Shown here one piece after another: positions 49,184 through 63,000 of a stretch of DNA of 64,000 nt. The stretch is taken from positions 635,001-699,000 of the forward strand of contig NC_092648.1 in NCBI RefSeq assembly GCF_032118995.1, in the 5' to 3' direction. This DNA comes from Asterias amurensis (lineage: Eukaryota > Echinodermata > Asteroidea > Forcipulatida > Asteriidae). Each line of letters opens with the position of its first letter. Within the stretch, counting starts at the first letter, position 1. The notes below the pieces were generated by a model. That model had not been told where the DNA came from. It saw only the letters and a program-made list of their open reading frames with translations, and ran no database searches. A program made the position numbers and the translations under genes.

Positions 49184-52100
49184 TTTATTTACATGAATTT
49201 TATAAGATTAACATGACAAAAACTTTCAGTTAAGTGTTATGATTTTAAATGTGTTTTTACAAGATCAAGTCATTTCTATTCTGTGCCACATTTTACACGG
49301 GACACATTGGCAATAAATATAAAATCCCAAAATGTCACAATGGAAAAAAAAGAATTTTTTTTTAAAAGAATTTCATTTAAAAACTATTAAAAATAAACTT
49401 TGAAATAAAGATAAAATGGTGATCAAATAATATGTAGTTTCATACACTCTTTGTTAAGTGAGGAAATTATCTACTTCAGAATAGTAAAAAGAAAATAGAT
49501 CTCTTGTGATATTACTCCCTGTAAATCTACAAAGCACACTCCATGGAATGATACAAGACTGATACTAAAATAAAAAATATGTAATAATAAGACTATAATA
49601 TAAAGAAGTAGACAAACACCGACGTCACAAAACTGTCACAACTTCTGAAACTCTCTCCTAGATTATCAAAAACGTTTAAAAACACACACACAGCCATAAT
49701 TCACAAGCATCAAGATATACAAATAACAGTCAAAGCTTTCAGCTTAATTCCACACATTTTCCAGAAAATAAAACAACTTCTTCAACTCTGTATAAATACC
49801 ACTGGGGTTTTCAATAGTGACAACATTTCAGTCTAGATGAAATTCCAGTCTGTTCCGAAAACATTACATTATTTTACTTTATACAGTAAGCTCTGAAGGT
49901 AAAGTTCCACACAAAGAAAGGCTGCAACTTCAACCCAATCTCTATTAGAGAGCCAACTCATTTCCAAAACACGTTTTCACATGCTTTATAAAACTGCCTG
50001 TAAAAACTATACCACCTGCTAAAATAGCCTCCCTTAAACTCACAACAAAGTTACTTTAGATATTGTAGAATGAATTCTTTGGAAAAAGCGGCAGATTAAA
50101 GCTGGAATAACATTCCTGAATATAAATTATTTCTTTGATTGTGCAATACCTCATAAAACCTTTAATTTTGCCGATTTGTTTGGCCATTAACAGACACTTC
50201 ATTCTACAAAAAGGTTTCTGTGATTGTATTTGGGCATCAAAACTCCGTAAACTACATGTAGTAAAATAGTAAAACCATTTCACAACAGAATTTAGTGGGA
50301 CATTAAACTCTCAAAGGCCATAAAGAAGACTTTAAAGCGTAGACACTGTTTGGGTGCAGACTGCAATGCTTTGACAATGTACTTGAAACACACGCGACTG
50401 GTTTGGTTGGAAATAAAGGATTGGATACAGTTATATTAAAAGTAATGAATATTAGGGTTTCTAAACTAAGACAGTTAGAAAAACTAGCATCTTGTGTGCA
50501 TTGGTTACCTCCAAGTTGCCTACGTGTAGGAATTTCCTGTATGACAAAACCATCCCATGTTGTGTAATGATGAATCGATGTGGTGTGTGTGACATGAACA
50601 AATTCCTGATATTGAATGTACACTGTGCCTATAGATCAAGCTTTGAAAGATTTCTTTCAGCTACCTGACAATAATGACAACCATGCATGCAAAAACATTC
50701 CCAAAAAGAATACAGTTGAAATGAATAACTCCCTCAAACTTTATGTGACCTGATTTCTAATTTGTCTTTTTCTGAATACATCAACCTTAACCATCATAGA
50801 TACACCAAGGCAAGCCACTTTGTCCTTGCTTACAAAATCACCTGTTTGCAAGCTCAGTACAACGCCATTCAATAAATTTACAACAAATCACATTAACAGA
50901 CGGAAGTTTCATTTCCCATGCGCATAAAGCGCCATTTCTTTCTTTGATACAATGAAATAAAAACACATGAAGCATGAATACTGGCACACTGTAGCGGTAA
51001 ACATCCAATTGCAGTACGGAACGTAATAGCACACCAGACCAAAAGGCAAAACAGTTGGACATGATAGTACGAACAATTATCAAATATTTGAGAAGGATAT
51101 TAAACCTGAATAAAGTGCTGGCATTCTAGCCCTCCAGTTTGTGTAAATTAAACACACCAATACGCCCATAATAAATAGATCAGAGCAATATGACGTGGCT
51201 TCATGTAGATGTTAATTAAGTTCACTTCACTGTAGTGAAGACCCTGAACTCGCTGCATACACAACCAACAAAACTGACGTCAAGTGTGCGTTAAATCTAC
51301 ACTTCACGCCACTTAGTAAACAGTGGGTGGAGTTATTAAATGCAATGTCATTCTTTTGTTCCAACAGACAGTTTATCAGGTTATGGAATATTATTTATAA
51401 TGAGGTAAACAGGTTTAGTTGAGTACGTCAGTAGATTATAATGTGGATCTTATAGCAGAGGTAGAGTCTAGCATACAGGGTTTAATTATAAAAGAATACA
51501 AAAGACCGATACGGTTGAGTCTGAATCAAAGATTATAGAGTGCTACTAGAGGCACAAAAGGCACACTCTGTTATTGGAACATGAAATAACATGTACGTAG
51601 ATAGGCACCATTTCAGCAAGCAAATGTTTTTTATATCATTGATAGCAATGGTCATTGTTAATTGTCTATGCTGATCAATTGTGTAAAAAGAGATGCTTAC
51701 TGAAATGGCGTCCAGTGAACATTTCACATCTTGTGCCATTGGCACGCAATTATCTTTGGTCTGAATTGGCAAATGTTGTAATAAGATGTAGTACGATATA
51801 AAACAGAAAAGTGCCAAGTTCCTTTTGATACTTGTTCCCAAATACATGTAAGTGAATGTTTCTACATAGGTAATAAAATCCCATTGAATAAGTCTAAAAT
51901 GATCAATTAAATATTGGATTGGTTTAGTGAAGCCTAAGAGTACACAATAAATAAGCTAAGCTGGAATTGACCTGATCCTGTTGATCATAATGTTACTGCG
52001 TACATGTGCAATAATGGAATTGACTCCCATTCCAAGGTTTATCAAATGTTACTCCACTACAATTACTAGGTTTCAAGTTTTTCTGATAACAAAGATACAA

Positions 52101-52980
52101 AACTTCAGCCTTTTTTACACCTCAGACATTTTTTTTATTTGTGCAGGTTTTTATAGAAAAGATGATGTACTGTAACCAACACAAACACTTGGACACTATT
52201 TCCCCAACACATTTTTACTGTTTTCTACTTTAAATTTGTGGAAGAACTTACAGTAGCACACCTGAAACCCTTTAATACCATCTACATGTAGTCACAAAGT
52301 ATAAAAACAGTAAAAAAAAACTTGCTTTTTAAGAACAAAAGGTAAATTATAAATTATTATTAATGTTAATCCACAATCCCAAAGACCAAATAAAAATGGA
52401 GTTTTGTGTAAAAAGAAGGTTAAAAACTTGACCTGTGTTGTGAATGAAAATTGGAAATATAAAACAGTGAATGAAGTTCATGATAGGACAAAAAATGAGG
52501 GCTAAATCCTAATTTCTTAAATTTAGGAAAAGGACTGTATTTTGTTTCTTATAAGTTTTCAAATTGCCATTGAATATAATGCTGTAAGCCACTTAAGTGT
52601 AAAATGATAGCATAACAAACAGAAATAAAAACGATGAGAAATAATCAGAGTGTAGGGATTTCAGTGTTGTCAAAATGAAACCAATGTTGAATTTTTTTTT
52701 CAGATTTAGCTTGGATGGGACAGTGACTTTCCCCCCTCAGTAACCATTTGTGACACATGTATTTTTTTTTTTTATACTAACAGTCCATTTAAAGTGCTTC
52801 ACGACTGTCAGTTTTAAACGACTTGCGCAGGAATATAACAAAATACTTCAATTTAAAAACCTATTTTCCTTATTTACTATAATACCGAATAAAATATTGT
52901 GATAAAATATCTGAATACCCACTAAACTTACACTTAGCTTAAAAATGAATTATGAATAATTATAAATGGAATGTTACAAT
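49184..52980 (-). other. 3' UTR of the PROSER2-like gene and flanking DNA
   Basis: No coding signal is seen between the stop codon at 52981 and about 48.5 kb. A minus-strand AATAAA (TTTATT on + at 49184-49189) could end a 3' UTR of up to 3.8 kb, but several nearer AT-rich candidates exist. The region has many short T-rich and A-rich tracts. Confidence 0.4.
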
Positions 52981-55900
52981 TCAATTTATTCTAAGCTTTT
53001 CAAGCTCAGAATGTATGATTCCCAGAACCGCATCGTCCACAACTTCCCTACCATCTCCTAATGCTGAATCCTCAGATGATATTGTTCCATACGTCGTAGA
53101 TGTGTCTGTCTTATTATCCTTCTCACTGAAGAACCTTGCTGAGTTACTGTTGTTATTATTTCCAAACGAGTAGTCTCGTTCTGGGTAATGTAAACCCACC
53201 ATGCTATCATTAGGTGAGAAGTCATAACCTGAGAGGCGGTCCGTTGGGGAATCCCCTTCCTCAGAATACATACTGACTAAAGCACGGACCCCCTTCACAC
53301 GCGATTTGGTGTCGTATATGTTCCCCATCTCGCCGCTTCTACTGCCTTCATCACTTGTGACATCATCAAGGACAATTCCCATGTCTTCAGTACTGGCATT
53401 ACTGCTGTTTTTACTGTCCATTGTGTCTATGGCACCGAGGATGTCTACAGATTGAATTGGTCTAATGGGTGGTGGAGATGTCACATATCGTACATCAATG
53501 TTATTTCTGAATACAATCTCATCTGGAATATGGCGTGAATGTCGTTTGGTTGGTTTGGGTTTAGTTGGTGGTGGTGGAGGTTTAGGTTTACTCCGACCTA
53601 AGGAATGGATGGTATCGGAGTCTGGAAGGTACATACTATTGCTGAAGAATCCACTAGAAGGTCTTGAAGGTGGCTGTGATGGGCTCATTGGTAAATCGGG
53701 TACAGTGCTGTGCATAAGTCCAGGTAAAGGTGTCTTGCTTTTATCTCTCATAATCCAATTAGCTTCAGAGTGCGACTCAACCTCGGGGCTATCCCCACCA
53801 ATGTCTAAATCCATACTCTCATTGATTATTGAGTCTAAAAAGTCTAAGGTGCTCTTCTCATCTGTTGGCAATTCAAGTTCGGGTGATTCCTCAGGGGGTC
53901 CTGAGGGCACAGTCTCTACTTGAACGTCCCTCTTTTTAGCCAGAGCTTCTTTAACCTGTTCCTTAAGGGTAGCCATTGTTTCCCGAACCTCAATATCTCG
54001 ATAATCTTCCGCTGTATCCGCAGATGGTAATAAACTTGACGGTACATCTTCCTCCACTTGGCTTCGATTCACAAATCTCTCCGAGGCTTGAAAATCCGAT
54101 CCGACTCGATCAAGGAATGGATGGACATCTTGTGAGAGACTTAGGTGAGAGGGAGGACCTGTATAAGACATCTCTGTCCTCCTCTCAGATGGGAAGTCCT
54201 CCCCAAGGAAATCTGTAACATCTTGAGTTCTTGAAAAGTAACCCGGGACCTTGCATCAAAAGAAACAGTATAAATGACAAGTTAATTCAGTGTTGACAAT
54301 TTTCCAGGCCATGAATTATGTCCTTGAAAGGGGCACTTCTATAAGGAGAATGTAAATTTGTATTGGAATTTTGCAGAGGGCACCACAGCAAAACCACAGG
54401 GCACCCTAGCAATTGCTGTGAATTCTTCTATTAAGTTGTTAGTAGCCACTTATTTCATTTTTTACTTTGGTTTACCCAAAACAGACGTGTTATTTAACCC
54501 AAGTGTAAAAAAACAGACAAAGATCCACATGACATACTACTTGAGTGGGATTTAAAATTCCTGCAAGTCATTTACATCTATTAGACAGATTCATTAAAAT
54601 AATTTCTCGTTCTCTAATATAATCAGAATCAATTAAATATTCATTCAATTATCGTTTTTATTGCATTATATGGTTCGTTGAATATGATTGTATAGAAGTT
54701 GAGCAATGACGTCAGAGGCTTCAATAGTAAATGCTATTTAGCGTACCATATGGAGACAAATCGAATTCAGAAAATACGTTCAAGAGAGTGGGCACAATTC
54801 ACTCTCTTGGTTCACTCAATTTCCATACAAAAATCCAGTTAGATCGTATCTCCTAAATTGATTGTATTTCATACTTGGTTAAGTTTGTGAGTGAGCCTTG
54901 GAGTGTGGCCTTAAAGCTACTTTGCTATTCTGTTCCTAGTCTTCTCAAGGGAACTGAGTGCTTTTGAAAACTATTGTCCACTGTTTGTCTGTCTAAAGAA
55001 ATGATCACCGCTCATTCTCTCTGTCACAAACCACTGAGGGTATTTATGGAACTATGTGACCTGTACCAGTTACAGATCAGGACTTTTTTGTCATAAACAA
55101 GTACCCTTTAAGTATTTCGGCTTGTCAAATATCACTTACATGTAGAGTATAGATCCTTCCCTCCACTTTGTGTGTGTACCTTTTTCAACACGCCATAAAA
55201 TCGTCATTTTAAAAAAATACAGCAAAGTATTGTTGAATCACTGAGCCATATTTTAAAAACCAATCATCAATAAAGTACATAATTGCTGTTTAAATGTAAC
55301 CATTTATGTTTAAGAAAAAGAGTAGAGTGCATACTTATGCAGAAGTAAATCTTTAGGACAATGCAATGGGTGTGTTTTGTTGGTCGTGTAACCAATAACT
55401 GTTTTAGTCATTAGCCAGTGATAAACCAATAGCAAATTCAACAGAAACAGTTACTGGTTACGACCACCAAACCGCACCCCAAACAACAGATAGAGTTAAA
55501 GTTGTATCTACACTGGTGCAGGCAGAATCAAGTTACACAATTCCTACAAGAAAATAAAGTTCAAGGCTGACCACCCTCAAATTGATCGGTCTGCCATCTG
55601 TCAACTTTTCACAGGAAATCATGTATGATATTTGTACTTTGTACCTCAGCATATGTGAAGACGCGTCAAGATTAGAATTCAACAGGCTGCTGAATCATAA
55701 AGTTTTGACCGTTGCTAACTTATACTGTGGATGATTTAAAGAAAATGTACACTGTGATACACAGATCACTCAAAAGTTTAGAGGAAAAAAGCAATAGGAC
55801 ATCCAGGGTTGCCCCCTTTTTCAGTGACTAGACAGCAGGACCACATAGCTGTTTATTTCACATCTGAAAAATGTACTACCGTACTCTTACAAACCATTTT

Positions 55901-56108
55901 ACTTGTCCATATTTCATTTCAAAAATAAACTAGCAACCCAGACGATTTGGAGATAATTTTGACTGGTCCCAAGTTTGTTTTTACAAGCTGTAACTTAGAT
56001 TATATATAATCAATGGATTCATACCTCATGAAGAGAATCAATATAGTGGGTAGAGTTCATGAATGTCTTCTTTCTTAGGTCCTCAGACCTAGAATGGGTG
56101 CCACCCAT
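52981..56108 (-). CDS. proline/serine-rich protein, predicted N-myristoylated; tentative PROSER2/SARG relative
   Basis: Two coding exons on the minus strand, 56108-56025 and 54249-52981, join in phase 0 to a 450-residue protein. The start is in a favourable place: MGGTHSRSEDLRKK matches the N-myristoylation consensus (Gly2, Ser6) followed by basic residues, so membrane association is likely. The protein is mostly disordered. A short hydrophobic helix motif, STLDFLDSIINESMDLD (about 161-177), resembles the 'FLEETIGSLD' motif I recall from SARG/PROSER2 proteins. A basic-proline stretch, KPKPPPPPTKPKPTKR, followed by HIPDEIVFR (about 259-286), resembles their 'KPRKLPPNIVLK' site and is a good SH3 ligand. 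The last residues form another helix (GIIHSELEKLRIN). Homology is by motif only and the assignment is weak. The gene itself is well supported by length, splice phase and composition. Confidence 0.8.
54300..54415. repeat. interspersed repeat R1 copy in intron
   Basis: TTTCCAGGCCATGAA, CCTTGAAAGGGGCACTTCTA, AATTTGTATTGGAATTTTG and AGGGCACC.. match the R1 order. It starts about 50 bases upstream of the exon acceptor at 54250. Confidence 0.55.
55368..55480. repeat. foldback MITE in intron of the PROSER2-like gene
   Basis: The left arm GGGTGTGTTTTGTTGGTCGT ... AACTGTTTT is the inverted complement of the right arm AGAAACAGTTACTGGTTACG ... ACCAAACCGCACCC. The arms are about 38 bases and the loop about 38. 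Non-coding. Confidence 0.75.
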
Positions 56109-57850
56109 ACTGCATGTACTGCTGGCAAGTTCACAGATCTAATATTCCGTCAAGCAAATCATCGTCTGAACCTGTGGAAATTGAAGAAATAAATCTGGTT
56201 AAATTTTAACGGTTCCCACTCCCTGAATCTGCAACACTTGACAAAAACATTTAAAACAAAATCCTTCTGGAGGGAACTAATTAATGCTTGATTAGTATGT
56301 TACAGTTTGAGCTTCTTGTGTTATTATTAAGAGCTTTAAACCTTCCTACAAATAGACATACAATGTCTATTATATGGGTACATTTAGGCTTTAGTACGTG
56401 GACATTTTTATCTTGTTGAAGTAAAACAAAATGTGGCAAAGTTATAAACTAACGCACAGAGTTGTTTGAATAACCAAAACGGTTTGTATTTGAAGAAAAA
56501 TTGACATTGCCACTACTATCATAATTAATCAATCAGAGAAAACCTACAACAAAATGACGTCACACTACTAACAATCTAAAACAAAATGTTGCAGTCTACA
56601 CTTAAATCAATAACTAGTTTCGTAAGTATTACCAGGTACAATGTACCACACCTTTCCTAAATAAAGTCTCTTGGAACATAATCAGATTTATAAGTTGTTA
56701 GTTAGTCAGAGGGGTGTCACTGCAGCTTGCCTGCTTACTAGTAGTACGTCTTCTGTACAAGTAAGTACCCCTGTTTTTGACCTTTGTAATGTATAGGAAA
56801 AGTCGGGAACGAATAAAGTGGACCCAGTTTTTAAACTTCAAGTAAATTTTGACATCCCATTTCTTGGTTACAAGATCTGCTAAACACACCATAGTTGTGT
56901 ATTCTTTTACAGGGGTATGTCTTGGGCATCCTCTCACCATCAATCATAAACACTTAGGTAAATGAGATAACAAGTTGTAAATATAAAAATCTACGTAGTT
57001 TGTTTAATTAACTCAAACAACCTATACACTGACAGTCAATTATGACTAAAGTCCAGTCACTGATCAGATCAGATTACATACATGACAACAAACTGTAGAT
57101 AAAACCGTAAAACTCACAACACAATTAACAAAACAAAACAGATACACCCCGTCAATCATTATAAAATATATACTATCACAAAATCAACATGATCAATCGG
57201 TTTCCCATAAAAATCTTGTTTTAAAATTATTGACAACACATTATTTGTGAACCAATATCAAAATCAATACCACTGATTTTAATTAATAAGTTATGGCAAA
57301 CCAATTAATCAATTAATGTATGACATTAATTATGACAAAACAAGAAACAATTTTACCCTGATTCCCTGAGAACGACTTGTCATAATTTTTTTTTATTTTT
57401 ATAAAGCCTTTAAAACAGAATAAAAATTGATTTCAGCATGTTCAAGATCAACATAATTATTCAATCAATGTTTATTATAAAATGTAACTAAAAACAAAAC
57501 AAAAACGTGTTAATATAATGTCCGTGTCTTGTTAAATATTATTTATTTCTTGTTCGGTCAGATTTTGTACTGTGTAAGAGCTGCAAGTTGAATTTACAAA
57601 CAATTTCACACCGATATAATTTTATATAATATTGTGTCGGAAATACACGGACTTACCTTAACAAACAACCAGCTGACCACAGAAATATCGAGGCGTTCAC
57701 CTTTCGATCGAAACCTACATGTTTGGTTAGCAGAAAGAGCCGCTAATAATCACTTCCACAGAATGACACCATTCACTAGTTTTGAGGTTATTTATTTTCC
57801 CAGTTGTCCTTCTTTCACAGTAGAAATCAGTGAAGGGTAAATGGTTTGAA
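56109..57850 (-). other. 5' UTR exons and first intron of the PROSER2-like gene
   Basis: The coding start lies in an exon whose acceptor is at 56172-56173 (exon begins 56171). A donor TTAAG|GTAAGT at 57657 on the minus strand marks a likely non-coding first exon running to roughly 57.85 kb. The leader has a short upstream ATG frame (MICLTEY, then stop) before the main start. No other gene is seen in this intron. Confidence 0.5.
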
Positions 57851-59351
57851 GGAATGTTCATTCATTCATTGTATTGCCAGACCCTGTGTGTCGCCGATAT
57901 ATGACGATTTGCTCTGATGCACTTGTTTCCACATTGAATTCTTAGAGCTGGTACTCATGCATCATCAGTCGATTTTGTGCGCATGTAGCAGGATACCAGG
58001 CTGGATTGTCTCATTGGTGACGTATGATAATGCCCAAGGTGGATGATGATGAATTCAAAGGCGAGGCCGACAACAAACAAAACTAAAAAACACAAAACAT
58101 TCAAATAAAACAAAAAGAGAGATGGGTGTGTGTGTTAAATCTCGATTAGTTAGGTCATGGTTAGACAAAACTGACTACTTTGAAAGCTCTTACCGTGTGT
58201 AGTTTTGACAAGACAGTCTTTATGACAGTCTCAAATGGGTGACGCCCATCTTTTGATGGCTGCCCAGGGGCTCTACTAGGGTTGGTCAATCCCAGGCTCG
58301 GGAGCTGGGGGGGGGGGGGGGGTCCCAGTGAGAACAGAGTTTTGATGATCCAAGGTTCATCACTTCCGTCTGTCAACAGCCATCTGATTTATATAAAAAA
58401 CTTTGTAGGACAAGCTCACAAAATATGGGACAGGCCAACCATGGAGGGGGGGGGGGGGGGGTGGGGACGGGCGGGACATCGGATCGACTGGCCTTCCTCC
58501 TTCACAGCTTCGAATGAAGTAAAGAGAAAACTAGTTAAGTATTTGAGAATTACAAAGATTCCAAAATACTATTATTCAACATAAAAAGATGGCTTGGTAA
58601 TTAAGAAATTCTAAAAAGTTCAAGGCAGACAGTGGTTGGACGGTCAGAGCTTGTTCAAGTTCACAGGACTGCCTCGATGATCCTTGCTTCGGACAAACTG
58701 GCCTGGCCCCGTCATTGAAGCGGAACCCATCCCAATGATTATACGGGTCATATGGGTCATGCATTTTATTTGTGCATTTGTATATGGTCTTTTTATGCAA
58801 AACATTATATTAAATTCGGCAAATTGTGTAAATTAAATTCAATCTTTTATAATAATAATAATAATAATATAGGAATTTATATAGTGCTATACAGAAGATC
58901 AAAGCGCTGAACAGTGAATAAAACAAGAACAAAGCGAGAAAGGAGAGAAAAACAAAACAACAAAAGGATTAATTACGTCAAAGTTCGGTTTATAGTAAAT
59001 ATCCTTAAAATAGAACTTTTATTTTCCTTTCGATATATCTTCGTATTGGCCGCAACGACCCCCTCCCCCTTCTACCCCCCCCCCCGCCCCGTATAATTAG
59101 ACACGCCCCTCCCCGCCCACCCTTTTACTACTGTCTGGTACCTAGGCTCCAAAACGTGTAATATTTGAGTGTGGGCGAAATTGACCAGGCATTGAAGCAG
59201 GAAGTGGCGCCTGACTACCCGGATATACACATGCCGGCTGTACGAAACTAACAACAAACACTAAAAACGAGTTAAAAAACGTATCATTTATGCGTAGTTT
59301 CCCAACGTACAAGGAAGTGGAAAACGCAAGTCCAAGCTTGAGGAAACAACG
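57851..59351. promoter_or_regulatory. divergent intergenic region and APMAP non-coding first exon
   Basis: Lies between the minus-strand PROSER2-like gene and plus-strand APMAP. It holds three homopolymer blocks: G runs at about 58309-58322 and 58446-58461, and C runs at about 59065-59092. An (AAT/ATA)n stretch is at about 58850-58870. An exon ending CAACG|GTAAGT at 59351 pairs with the acceptor at 60022 and is the likely APMAP leader. Start sites cannot be fixed by eye. Confidence 0.45.
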
Positions 59352-60075
59352 GTAAGTTTGGTTAAACTAAAGTAGCTTTGTTTCATTGGATGCATGGCGT
59401 TTAAAAGAGTTAAATGTAACCCCAAAAGTTACTTTTTAAACTGAATTTTAAGCTTTGGGATGAGTTTGTTTGCTGTGGTGACAGTGTACATGTATGTAGG
59501 CCTACTTTCATCATTTATAAATTAATTTTATAACTTACTTAAATTTAGGGTATCTTGCATAATTTTAGTATTTCCTTCCTGCTCCATAGTCTCCAAATAA
59601 AATGCAACACTCCAATTGTGTGCATTTGAACCATGCATGAGTCCACATCACAAGCAAGAGTCCAAGACAACAAAAGTTGTCAAACTCTAACAAGTCAACT
59701 CAAACCTATTTCTTAAATAGTATTATATTAGTCTTTTAGAACCAATAACTATGGTGCTGTCTTTTATGAAAAAAAAGTAATTATCTCTGATACCTTTTAA
59801 GATGATGTGGTTGTTAATTTGCTGTGTTTTTCCGGGACCTAAAATGACAAAAAGTTCAAACAAAATAGCTTGAAAATCACCAGGAAGGATGGAGGGTTTT
59901 TTTAAGGATCACTAACTTGTTTTACTTTCAATATACACTGGTAGACCTTACACATTTGCTTTTTTGTAGGCGCGAGACTGTCTGATTCAAATCTTAATTC
60001 CGTTTCTATTATCACATTGCAGGATCCAACCCTTTTCTTTAGCTCATTTTGAGCATACAAGCTAAAGTGGTAAAG

Positions 60076-63000
60076 ATGTCAGATCTTTCAACAAGTACGA
60101 CAGTCAAAAAGAGGAATGTTAAAGCACCAACAGAATCCCAAAGGGTTGAAGATATTGATACCAAAAAGGATAAGGTGCCAACCAGGCGTACGCCTAAACT
60201 TAAGCCACCTACATTATGGTAATTATTTTCCAGCTCTGTATCTGTGCCCTCAATCTTTGGCACTGGACACGTTTGGTAATTGTCAAAGACCAGTATTTTT
60301 ACTTGTTGTGCATGTATCCCAATGGATGCATAAAATAACAAATCTGTGGAAATTTGGACTCAATTTGTCATTGAAGTTGCAAAAGAATAATGAAAGGAAA
60401 AACACCCTTGTTGCACAAATGCCTAAAAGAAGTCTTTTAATATTTGCGTGAGCAATTACCTCGTTCCTAAAACTATGTTACTTCAGAGGGAGCCGTGTCT
60501 CCAAATGTTTTGTACTATCAACACCTCTCAATTGCTCGCTACCAAAGTAAGTTATTATACTTACATTTATTTTGAGTAATTACCAATAGTGTCGAGTCTG
60601 AGTATGAGTCCGAGTCCTTAGTGTTGATTCTAAATCAAATTGCAAGGCAAGACTAAGTCAAAAGTCATACAACTCTGTTCTAGATTGAGTCTTAAATGAT
60701 AGCCTCTCATAACATAGCATTTAAAAACACTCTTATTTGTTTCTTTCAACAGGCAATGGATAAAATTTGTCATCAAGATACTGATTGTGTTGGGCATAAT
60801 TACTGGAGTAATTATTTATAACATGGAATCGCCAATAACCCCTCATGTAGTCAGGTAAATATGAGATAATTGCATAATGATTTGTAAGAGTAACTATAAA
60901 TATAAATATGAATAGTAAACTTGCAGGTACAACCATGAGTAGAATCTCTTTTGAAGGAGTTGTGGCTCTGAAAAGAACGGGTTTGGTCTTGACGTTTCGA
61001 ACAGTATACTCTGCTCGTCTTCAGGAGAAATGAGTTGTGATAACATGGCTGCTCCTGCTGCCACTCACTGTTTGCTTGATATAAATAAATAAACCAGTCG
61101 ACTGTCAGGCCTGTATGCTTCATTTTTAAAACGGCATAGGCACCAAGGCATTTTCTCATTGGTAAAGGAAATTGTAAATTTCTACTGGAGCATATGAAGG
61201 GCACCAAGGCAATGACCAGGAGTCATGGGGGAAATAGCCTTTGTTGCCTGTGTGGAGTATCAGGCCTGAACTGTAACCAAACCATGGGTTACTCCAATCT
61301 TCTAAACCCGAAGTCCAAACTGCAGAAATTTATTTTAATATTAAAATAAATATTACAATTTGTTTTATTGTTGCAGTCTTCCAAGTCCTAGACCACTAGA
61401 GGGCGCTCTTGAACCAAACACAAGGCTTCTAGATGGTGTTAAGATTCTGGAAGGAAAGATCCGAGGTCCTGAATGTCTAGCTGAGTATAAAGGTGAGTTT
61501 CAACAATACGAGGGTCAATGAAGTCTATCAGACAACAGGTCAAAGGTCAGACATTGCGGATGAAATATCAAATATCAAATGTAATAAGGTTCTTGCTATA
61601 CTGGAGCAAGACATTTTTGTTGATGTTATTTTTGTAACTTGTGTTTGAGTGTTAACTTTGGTTTGCCTTGCATCATTTGAATTTGAAGCTTGAGACCACA
61701 GTTCAAGACTTTGGCAAAATTTCATGGCTCAGTTAATAATGATAATATTTATTTATATTTAATAATATTTATTATAGCTCATTTCAGATTGTAATAACTC
61801 TTTGTTTGTTTTTATTACAGGGAAACTTTACACAGGGACATATGATGGTGCAATAGTTAGAATAACAAATGAAACCAAAATGACGAGTGTGGCTAGACTT
61901 GGATCCAGACCATGTGGTAAGAATATAAACCCACCCCCCCCCCCCCTTGTAGCTGTTTATTGTCAACTCAAAATAACACTTACTACCAATGTATTGATTT
62001 TTGTTTCTTGTGGTAGTTGGTATTTGAAGTCCAGTGCATTTGTACAACTGTTTTGCGGCCCTTAGACACTGAGCAGGCACGATCAGCAAGTGTCCACAGA
62101 CCATTGTAGGGAGTTGTGGCTGAGCGTTCTAGGGCACCAGACCATGGCGTTCTGGTGTTGTCAGCAGCAGAGTGTGGGTTCGATTCCTGGTCATGACACT
62201 TGTGTTCTTGAGCAAGGCACTTAACCATAAATGCTTCATAAAGAGTTGTGAAGGTAGTGCATTCTGCTCTACTACAGTGGACTCACAGACTATGAAGGAG
62301 GTAACCCTGTTTCAGCCCCAGGAGTAGGTGGCTCCTAGTGGATGATACCCACACTTACATCCTTACAGACTATGAAGGGGGTAACCCTGTTTCAGTCCCA
62401 GGAGTAGGTGGCTCCTAGTGGATGATACCCATGCTTACATCATTACAGACTGTGAAGGGGGTAACCCTGTTTCAGTCCCAGGAGTAGGTGGCTCCTAGTG
62501 GATGATACCCATGCTTACATCCTTACAGACTGTGAAGGGGGTAACCCTGTTTCAGCCCTAGGAGTAGGTGGCTCCTAGTGGATGATACCCATGCTTACAT
62601 CATTACAGACTGTGAAGGGGGTAACCCTGTTTCAGTCCCAGGAGTAGGTGGCTCCTAGTGGATGATACCCATGCTTACATCCTTACAGACTGTGAAGGGG
62701 GTAGCCCTGTTTCAGCCCCAGGAGTAGGTGGCAACGTGCCCCTGGTGACAGTTGATTTGGTTGACAGCCAAAATCAGTTAAATGTACCCCTCACTTTGAA
62801 GTGAAAATAAAGTATATTTTGTTTCTGTGTTTATTTACAAGGTTCTCCAGTGAATGAGCCAAGCTGTGGGCGCCCTCTAGGGCTCCGTGTTATTGGTAAT
62901 GAAATCTACGTCATGGATGGGTACAAGGGACTATTCCAGATATCAACTAGAGGTGAGTTCAAGGGTTCGATGACCTCAGGGACAAACATAGATGACAAGA

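Noticed and set aside
53465-53923. 152-residue plus-strand Gly/Leu-rich frame
   Set aside because: Antisense shadow of the proline/serine-rich PROSER2-like exon.
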